NCBI GenBank assembly: GCA_965222065.1
Contig: OZ244933.1
Location: 1,674,001-1,738,000, forward strand
Direction of reading: 5' to 3'
Origin: GM7GCV1 sp965222065
Lineage (GTDB): Bacteria; Pseudomonadota; Gammaproteobacteria; Pseudomonadales; GM7GCV1
Length of the DNA stretch: 64,000 nucleotides
Positions within the stretch are counted from its first letter, which is position 1. Every line of letters begins with the position of its first letter. Below the pieces are notes generated by a model. It was not told where the DNA came from. It was given only the letters and a program-made list of their open reading frames with translations, and searched no databases. Made by a program: the position numbers and the translations under genes. Below are positions 58,514 through 64,000 of the stretch, in pieces.

Positions 58514-59463
58514 TGGCCTCTGTGACCTCTTCGGGAATTCCCATTCGTGCCAACCGTTCCTTTAAGCGACGGTTGACTGACCATCTGGATGCCTGCCTGG
58601 ACAGTCTGGGGCGGTTTGTTCTGTCTCCTTTTCAGACGATTATTACCCTGCTGGTTATTGCAGTCGCCCTCTGTTTGCCCTCGATGCTTTACATGCTCGT
58701 CAAAAGCGTGGAATCGGGCATGATTGATGTGCAGCAGAGCGCGGACATTTCCGTGTATTTTTCTCCCGGGATAGACGAGGAGACTTCATTGCAGGTGCAG
58801 TCGGAGGTGTTGGCAATGGAGGCTGTATCGGCAGCCCGTTTTTTGTCTCCGGAAAGAGCACTGCAGGAATTTAAAGAGTTTTCAGGGCTTGGCGATGCAC
58901 TTGGTGAGTTGCAAGAAAACCCACTGCCGGCAACCTTGCTGGTCACGCCCGAGATGGACCAGGACATCGAAGCATTAATTAGCCGGATTGAATCCCTGGA
59001 TTCGGTCGATCAGGTACAGTTTGATTATGTTTGGCTACAGCGCCTGCGTGCGCTATTGGCGGTGATTGACAAGGTTGCGCTGGTACTGGCGCTATTGTTG
59101 GGCGCGGGCGTCATTCTCATTCTGGGTAATACCATCAGGCTGGAAATTGAAAACCGTCGTGAAGAAGTGGCCGTGATCAAGCTGGTTGGCGGAACCAATG
59201 CTTATGTACAGCGACCATTGTTGTACACAGGCGTATGGTTCGGTTTGCTTGGTGCGCTGATTGCCTGGTTTTTAACCAATCTCTTTGCCTGGTTGATGTC
59301 CGCACCGCTTGATGCTCTCGGGCAACTTTACCTGCGTGATATATCGCTTGTGGGGCTGGATTCCATGGATTTGCTGATACTTCTCGCCCTGGGTGTTGCC
59401 CTGGGCTGGCTGGGTGCCTGGATGGCCGCGGCCCGACATCTAGCGTCCATTGAGCCAGCCTAG
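58513..59463 (+). CDS. ftsX: Cell division membrane protein FtsX
   Basis: Four-helix inner-membrane partner of FtsE that transmits the ATP cycle to the periplasmic amidase system. The 316-residue protein has a cytoplasmic N-terminus, helix 1 (about 39-60), a ~110-residue periplasmic loop (ADISVYFSPGIDEETS to QFDYVWLQRL), and a C-terminal FtsX core with NTIRLEIENRREEVAVIKLVGG. In E. coli and Pseudomonas rpoH follows, but here a methionine-cycle operon follows instead. Confidence 0.95.
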   Translation: MASVTSSGIPIRANRSFKRRLTDHLDACLDSLGRFVLSPFQTIITLLVIAVALCLPSMLYMLVKSVESGMIDVQQSADISVYFSPGIDEETSLQVQSEVLAMEAVSAARFLSPERALQEFKEFSGLGDALGELQENPLPATLLVTPEMDQDIEALISRIESLDSVDQVQFDYVWLQRLRALLAVIDKVALVLALLLGAGVILILGNTIRLEIENRREEVAVIKLVGGTNAYVQRPLLYTGVWFGLLGALIAWFLTNLFAWLMSAPLDALGQLYLRDISLVGLDSMDLLILLALGVALGWLGAWMAAARHLASIEPA

Positions 59464-59482
59464 ATCTTCATCAATAAATTTT

Positions 59483-59504
59483 AATATCAAAAAATATTGA
59501 TATT
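59483..59504. promoter_or_regulatory. Palindromic operator in front of sahR (SahR-site candidate)
   Basis: Perfect 8-base arms AATATCAA and TTGATATT with a 6-base A/T spacer, 28 bases before the sahR start. Length and AT-rich core suit an ArsR-family dimer, and its position fits autoregulation of the whole sahR-metK-ahcY-metF operon. No second copy was seen within the operon. Confidence 0.65.
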
Positions 59505-59511
59505 GTTTTTG

Positions 59512-59535
59512 CCATGGCGTAGCCTTGCGCCATGG
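59512..59535 (+). promoter_or_regulatory. Stem-loop covering the sahR start codon
   Basis: Arms CCATGGCG and CGCCATGG around TAGCCTTG. The right arm contains the sahR ATG (59532) and the left arm contains another ATG followed at once by GCG TAG, a two-codon frame. It may hide the start codon, as no ribosome site is visible. Confidence 0.4.
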
Positions 59536-60506
59536 TTTCGTCTGCACGTACTCAAAAATCCCTCAATATCGCCAGCGCGCTTAAGGCAGCCGGGGATTCA
59601 ATGCGGCTCGAAATTCTAAAAATCATGCGTCGTGACTCCTTTGGCGTGCTGGAGCTCTGCCAGATTTTTAATGTGCAACAGCCTTCCATGAGTCATCACC
59701 TGAAAGTGATGAGTAATGCGGGTCTGCTTGAAAGTCGCAGGGAAGGAAACAGCATCTATTACAAGCGGGCACAGGGATCCTCACCGGAGGAACAGGCAGT
59801 ACTGGATCGAATTTTTGAGCTTTCGGATGCAACGGATATTTCTGCCGCGCACAAGAGCGGGGTACACCGGGTTCAGGAGACACGCAAGCAACGTGCCGAG
59901 AATTTTTTCCGGGAAAATGCCGACAGATTCCATGAACAGCAAGATCTGATCGCCGGGTTTACGGATTATGGGGACGCTCTCCTGAGCCTGCTTGTCAGGG
60001 GTGAGGTACGTACCTGGGTTGAAATAGGGCCCGGTGCCGGTGAACTGCTGAAAGAGGCCTGCCACAGCTATGGACGCACGATTGCCCTGGATATTTCCAG
60101 TGAGATGCTGGAGAGCTCCAGGACCTGTCTCGGGGAAGACGCGCATCAGGTGGACTTTGTACTGGGTGATACCTCCGATGCCTTAAAAAGAGGGATACAG
60201 GCAGATACGGTTAGCTGCAGCATGGTGCTGCACCATGTGGCATCACCCGCTGAAATGATCCGTGACATGGCGCGGATACTCAATTGCCATGGGCAATTGT
60301 TGATTTGTGATCTGGATAAGCATGATCAGGAATGGGCCCGGGAATCCTGTGGAGATCTCTGGCTTGGCTTTGCCCCAGAAGAAATTGGTGGATGGTGTGC
60401 CGATGCGGGCTTGCAGGAAGGGCGCGAGCAGTATTTGGCATTACGCAACGGATTCAGGGTTCAGATTCGGGAATTTATCAAGAACGAACCCGCTATAGAT
60501 CAGTAG
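59532..60506 (+). CDS. sahR: ArsR-type regulator fused to SAM-dependent methyltransferase domain (SahR-like)
   Basis: Transcription factor of the SAM/SAH cycle. The 324-residue protein has an ArsR winged helix-turn-helix (about 10-85, recognition part QQPSMSHHLKVMSNAGLL) and a class I methyltransferase-type domain with VEIGPGAGEL (163-172), LALDIS-like acidic loop IALDISSEML and a later LLICDLDKHD strand. No metal-binding cysteines of metal-sensing ArsR proteins are seen. SahR regulators of proteobacteria respond to S-adenosylhomocysteine and repress metK, ahcY and metF, which are exactly the next three genes. The identity as SahR is inferred from architecture and neighbours. Confidence 0.82.
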   Translation: MVSSARTQKSLNIASALKAAGDSMRLEILKIMRRDSFGVLELCQIFNVQQPSMSHHLKVMSNAGLLESRREGNSIYYKRAQGSSPEEQAVLDRIFELSDATDISAAHKSGVHRVQETRKQRAENFFRENADRFHEQQDLIAGFTDYGDALLSLLVRGEVRTWVEIGPGAGELLKEACHSYGRTIALDISSEMLESSRTCLGEDAHQVDFVLGDTSDALKRGIQADTVSCSMVLHHVASPAEMIRDMARILNCHGQLLICDLDKHDQEWARESCGDLWLGFAPEEIGGWCADAGLQEGREQYLALRNGFRVQIREFIKNEPAIDQ

Positions 60507-60543
60507 GGCAAGAAAGCCCAATTTGAATGGAGAGGAATAATCA

Positions 60544-61704
60544 ATGAGTTTTTATCGTACGTTTACTTCAGAGTCGGTGTCCGAAGGGCATCCGGATAAA
60601 ATTGCGGATCAGGTCTCTGATGCCATACTCGACGCGATTATCGCGGATGACCCCAACGCACGTGTTGCTGTTGAGACCATGGTCAAAACGGGAATGGCTA
60701 TTGTTGCGGGCGAAGTCAGGACCAGCACCTATGTGGATCTTGAGGATGTGGTTCGCGGGGTCATCCTGGACATTGGCTACAACAGTTCAGATGTCGGTTT
60801 TGATGGCGCCAGCTGCGCGGTCCTGAATGCTATAGGCAAGCAGTCGCAAGATATTGCCATGGGTGTGGACGAAGCCGATAACAAGGAACAGGGTGCCGGT
60901 GACCAGGGCATGATGTTTGGCTACGCGTCCAATGAAACAGAAACCCTGATGCCTGCCCCGGTGTATTACTCACATCGACTGGTTGAAAGACAGGCACAAT
61001 TGCGTAAACAGGGCGTGTTGCCCTGGCTTCGCCCGGACGCCAAGAGCCAGGTAACCATGAGCTATGACGAGAACGGCAAGCCGGTCTCCATTGATGCTGT
61101 GGTGCTGTCGACGCAGCACAATCCGGATATCAGTCTGGCGGACCTGCGCGCGGCGGTGATGGAAAATATTATTCAGGATGTACTACCTGAAGACCTCCTT
61201 CATGCGAATACCCTGTATCACATCAATCCGACCGGCAATTTCGTCATTGGCGGCCCCGTGGGCGATTGTGGTCTGACCGGACGCAAAATTATTGTGGATA
61301 CCTATGGCGGAATGGCCCGTCACGGCGGTGGTGCATTTTCCGGAAAAGATCCGTCCAAGGTGGATCGTTCAGCCGCTTATGCAGGCCGCTATGTCGCAAA
61401 AAATATTGTCGCTGCGGGGCTGGCCGATCGGTGTGAAGTGCAGGTCTCTTATGCCATCGGTGTCGCAGAGCCCACGTCCGTTAGTGTGAACTCCCTGGGT
61501 ACGGGAAAAATCGACGATGCCGAAATTGAAAAACTGGTACGTGAACATTTTGATCTTCGGCCCAAAGGCATTGTGGAGATGCTGGATCTGTTACAGCCCA
61601 TTTATCGTCCTACCGCTGCTTACGGTCATTTTGGTCGCTCCGCCGATAAGGGCTTTACCTGGGAAAAAACCGACAGGGCCGATGTTCTGGCCAAAGCCCT
61701 TTGA
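60544..61704 (+). CDS. metK: S-adenosylmethionine synthetase
   Basis: Makes SAM from methionine and ATP. The 386-residue protein has the three repeat-type domains with FTSESVSEGHPDKIADQVSD (catalytic His and Asp), GAGDQGMMFGYA, FVIGGPVGDCGLTGRKI, and the P-loop-like GGGAFSGKDPSKVDRSAAY written in two parts. AGAGGAA precedes ATG 60544. It is the second gene of the operon, 37 bases after sahR. Confidence 0.97.
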   Translation: MSFYRTFTSESVSEGHPDKIADQVSDAILDAIIADDPNARVAVETMVKTGMAIVAGEVRTSTYVDLEDVVRGVILDIGYNSSDVGFDGASCAVLNAIGKQSQDIAMGVDEADNKEQGAGDQGMMFGYASNETETLMPAPVYYSHRLVERQAQLRKQGVLPWLRPDAKSQVTMSYDENGKPVSIDAVVLSTQHNPDISLADLRAAVMENIIQDVLPEDLLHANTLYHINPTGNFVIGGPVGDCGLTGRKIIVDTYGGMARHGGGAFSGKDPSKVDRSAAYAGRYVAKNIVAAGLADRCEVQVSYAIGVAEPTSVSVNSLGTGKIDDAEIEKLVREHFDLRPKGIVEMLDLLQPIYRPTAAYGHFGRSADKGFTWEKTDRADVLAKAL

Positions 61705-61733
61705 TAAATGAATTTGAGATTGAGGAATAGAAA

Positions 61734-63128
61734 ATGAGTGCAGAATTGCAAAGTATCACTGATGTGAAAGATTACAAGGTCGCGGATATCAGCCTGGCTG
61801 ACTGGGGTCGACTGGAGCTGGAAATTGCCGAAACCGAAATGCCCGCACTAATGTCCCTGCGGGAAACCTATCGTGATGAGAAACCGCTGGCCGGTGCCAA
61901 AATCCTCGGCTGTATCCACATGACGATCCAGACAGGGGTATTGATCGAGACCCTGATTGAGCTCGGTGCCGAAGTACGCTGGTCTTCCTGCAATATTTTT
62001 TCCACCCAGGATCATGCGGCAGCCGCCATTGCTGCGTCCGGGGTTCCTGTCTTTGCCTGGAAGGGAGAGACCGAGGAAGAGTACGAGTGGTGTATTGAAC
62101 AAACCATTCTCAAGGATGGCCAACCCTGGGATGCCAATATGGTTCTTGATGATGGGGGTGACCTGACGGCCATGCTGCATGAAAAGTATCCCCAGATCCT
62201 GGAACGGGTCCATGGCATCACTGAAGAGACAACCACGGGTGTACATCGTCTCCAGGAAATGCTGGAAAAGGGGGAGCTGAAAGTTCCAGCCATCAATGTG
62301 AACGATTCGGTGACCAAATCAAAAAACGACAACAAATATGGTTGTCGTCACAGCCTGAATGACGCGATTAAACGCGCTACAGATCATCTGCTTTCAGGCA
62401 AGAAAGCACTGGTGATCGGTTATGGCGATGTGGGCAAGGGATCTGCGGCTTCCCTTCGGCAGGAAGGCATGATTGTCCGAATTACTGAAATCGACCCCAT
62501 CTGTGCCATGCAGGCCTGTATGGATGGCTTCGAAGTGGTTTCACCATTTATTGACGGCATCAACACAGGCGAAGCTGACTGTATCGACCAGTCTGTAATG
62601 GGCAACGTTGACCTGCTGGTGACCTGTACCGGTAACTTCAATGTCTGTGACAAAAACATGTTGTCGGCACTCAAGTCCGGTGCGGTGGTTTGTAACATCG
62701 GGCATTTTGATAACGAAATCGATACCGCGTTTACACGTCAGAACTGGGAGTGGCAGGAAGTGAAGCCGCAGGTTCACAAAGTGTATCGCGACCGCAACGC
62801 AGGCGACTTCCTGTTGTTGCTGTCCGAGGGTCGACTGGTCAATCTGGGCAATGCTACCGGACATCCTTCCCGCATTATGGATGGTTCTTTTGCCAACCAG
62901 GTGCTGGCACAGATGCATCTGTACAAGCAGAAGTTTGCAGACCTGGTTGACGCTGAGAAGCAGGCGGCACTGAGGGTAGAGGTATTGCCCAAGAAGCTGG
63001 ATGAAGAAGTGGCAGCCCACATGGTTGCCGGTTTTGGTGGTGTTATGACACGACTCACTGCAGAGCAGGCCAAATACATTGGTGTCTCGGCAGATGGGCC
63101 ATTCAAACCCGAGCATTACAAATATTAA
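61734..63128 (+). CDS. ahcY: Adenosylhomocysteinase
   Basis: NAD-dependent hydrolysis of S-adenosylhomocysteine to homocysteine and adenosine. The 464-residue protein has CIHMTIQTGVLIETL, WSSCNIFSTQDHAAAAI, the NAD-binding GYGDVGKGSAASL and the conserved C-terminal FKPEHYKY. It contains the ~40-residue insertion typical of the longer bacterial enzymes (the EKYPQILERVHGITEETTTG region). The 29-base gap after metK is too short for an SAH riboswitch, consistent with control by SahR at the operon head. Confidence 0.97.
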   Translation: MSAELQSITDVKDYKVADISLADWGRLELEIAETEMPALMSLRETYRDEKPLAGAKILGCIHMTIQTGVLIETLIELGAEVRWSSCNIFSTQDHAAAAIAASGVPVFAWKGETEEEYEWCIEQTILKDGQPWDANMVLDDGGDLTAMLHEKYPQILERVHGITEETTTGVHRLQEMLEKGELKVPAINVNDSVTKSKNDNKYGCRHSLNDAIKRATDHLLSGKKALVIGYGDVGKGSAASLRQEGMIVRITEIDPICAMQACMDGFEVVSPFIDGINTGEADCIDQSVMGNVDLLVTCTGNFNVCDKNMLSALKSGAVVCNIGHFDNEIDTAFTRQNWEWQEVKPQVHKVYRDRNAGDFLLLLSEGRLVNLGNATGHPSRIMDGSFANQVLAQMHLYKQKFADLVDAEKQAALRVEVLPKKLDEEVAAHMVAGFGGVMTRLTAEQAKYIGVSADGPFKPEHYKY

Positions 63129-63166
63129 TTATTGATGGGCCACAGGCTCGTCAAACAGGCACCTTC

Positions 63167-64000
63167 ATGAAAGACGATATTTCATTTAGCTTTGAATTCT
63201 TTCCCCCTCGCACCGACAAGGGAAAGGAAAAACTGGAAAAGGTAAGGGCCAGACTAAACCAGTTGGGTCCAAAGTACTTTTCGGTGACCTATGGGGCCGG
63301 AGGGACCACCCGCGACAATACCCGCGACACGGTGCTTGCCATGAAGGCCGAAGGGCTTGAGGTAGCACCGCATTTGTCGTTCGGTGCCGATGACGAGGGG
63401 TTTGTTGAGGACCTGTTGAGGACCTACAAGGACGCCGGTATTCGTCGATTGGTGGCTTTGCGGGGAGACTTGCCTCCCGAGTTCAGTGACAAGCGCCTTG
63501 TGTATGCCAATGAGCTGGTGGAATTTGTCCGCAGGAATTTTGGCGATCATTTTGAAATTGCCGTTGGCTGTTATCCGGAAGTGCATCCCCAGGCGTCCGG
63601 CTACACGGAAGATGTGCGGTATTTAAAACAGAAGCTGGATGCAGGTTCGGACTATGCCGTGACCCAGTATTTTTACAACGCCGATGCCTATGCGCGCTTT
63701 ATGGATGAGTGTGAAGTGCAGGGAATCGATAAGCCAATTATTCCGGGCATCATGCCAATCACTAATCTGGACAACCTGGTTCGTTTTTCCAATATGTGTG
63801 GAGCAGAGATTCCACGTTGGTTACAGCGCTCTTTGAACGATTTTGAGCCCGGCTCCGAAGACTTCCTGCGCTTTGGCGAGGAGGTGGTGACCAGCCTCTG
63901 TGAACATTTGATGGAGCTCGGTGCAGAATCCTTTCATTTCTATACCATGAACCAGTATGAGCCCACGGCCAATATCTGTGCCAATCTGGGTCTGTTGGAA
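63167..64000 (+). CDS. metF: 5,10-methylenetetrahydrofolate reductase (3' end outside window)
   Basis: Flavin enzyme reducing methylene-THF to methyl-THF for homocysteine remethylation. The 278 visible codons show the TIM-barrel MTHFR pattern: SFEFFPPRTDKGKEKL with the catalytic Glu, FSVTYGAGGTTRDNT, LVALRGDLP, the AVGCYPEVHP block, AVTQYFYNADAY and PIIPGIMPITN. The usual protein is about 280-300 residues, so only a few codons are missing. It lies 38 bases after ahcY and is the probable last gene of the SAM-cycle operon. Confidence 0.95.
   Translation, partial: MKDDISFSFEFFPPRTDKGKEKLEKVRARLNQLGPKYFSVTYGAGGTTRDNTRDTVLAMKAEGLEVAPHLSFGADDEGFVEDLLRTYKDAGIRRLVALRGDLPPEFSDKRLVYANELVEFVRRNFGDHFEIAVGCYPEVHPQASGYTEDVRYLKQKLDAGSDYAVTQYFYNADAYARFMDECEVQGIDKPIIPGIMPITNLDNLVRFSNMCGAEIPRWLQRSLNDFEPGSEDFLRFGEEVVTSLCEHLMELGAESFHFYTMNQYEPTANICANLGLLE

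Noticed and set aside
61705..61733. SAH riboswitch before ahcY
   Set aside because: The gap to metK is only 29 bases, too short for the known element; control by SahR at the operon head is more likely.
1..64000. tRNA or rRNA genes, insertion sequences, phage genes, toxin-antitoxin pairs, defence systems, CRISPR arrays
   Set aside because: Looked for by eye on both strands; no cloverleaf, transposase, integrase or regularly spaced repeat was recognised. A dedicated tRNA or CRISPR scan could still find something short.

Overview
The window is chromosomal DNA of a free-living, aerobic, Gram-negative gammaproteobacterium, most likely a marine-type relative of the Pseudomonadales/Cellvibrionales. 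The evidence is gene order: trkH-trkA-rsmB-fmt-def-lysM-dprA-tsaC-hemF-aroE, coxBA-cox11-coxC-surf1-ctaA-ctaB-sco, polA-engB-cytochrome c4-dsbA, ridA-spoT-rpoZ-gmk-yicC-rph-pyrE and slmA-argB-algC-coaBC-radC-rpmB-rpmG are all Pseudomonas-like blocks, but they are joined in a different order and lack some usual members (no dut between coaBC and algC, no rpoH after ftsX). Base composition looks even along the window. I saw no tRNA, rRNA, insertion sequence, prophage or CRISPR array. Several genes appear to use TTG, GTG or even CTG starts.

Layout. 1-10.3 kb: potassium uptake, rRNA/tRNA modification and formylation genes, dprA, tsaC, hemF and aroE. 10.4-14 kb: small accessory genes (YceI, gamma carbonic anhydrase, YheV, a DUF481 beta-barrel, a MATE exporter). 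14.1-28.1 kb: two complete cytochrome c oxidase loci facing each other across one shared terminator. The first is a Pseudomonas-type aa3 locus with its copper and heme A assembly genes. The second is a coxMNOP-like operon whose subunit II carries two tandem cytochrome c domains. 28.5-36.9 kb: polA, a small membrane protein, a voltage-gated-type cation channel, two candidate sigma-E-driven small RNAs, engB, cytochrome c4, dsbA and argS. 37-49 kb: thiolase and the spoT, rph/pyrE, slmA/argB/algC/coaBC blocks. 49.3-56.6 kb: radC, an exported beta-helix protein, rpmB-rpmG, an orphan hydantoinase-A protein, an orphan exbD, mutM, coaD and rsmD. 56.7-64 kb: ftsY-ftsE-ftsX, then a methionine-cycle operon, sahR-metK-ahcY-metF (cut by the window end), behind a clear palindromic operator.

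The most interesting region is the polA-engB interval, where Enterobacteria carry Spot 42 and Pseudomonas carries ErsA. It holds two successive units, each with a sigma-E/AlgU-type promoter, a C5-containing leader and a strong intrinsic terminator, which suggests tandem envelope-stress small RNAs. Other points of note are a natural channel filter resembling engineered calcium-selective filters, a two-copy intergenic repeat family, palindromes around the cox genes, and a probable CTG start for rsmB. All calls come from reading the sequence and family knowledge; no database search was run.
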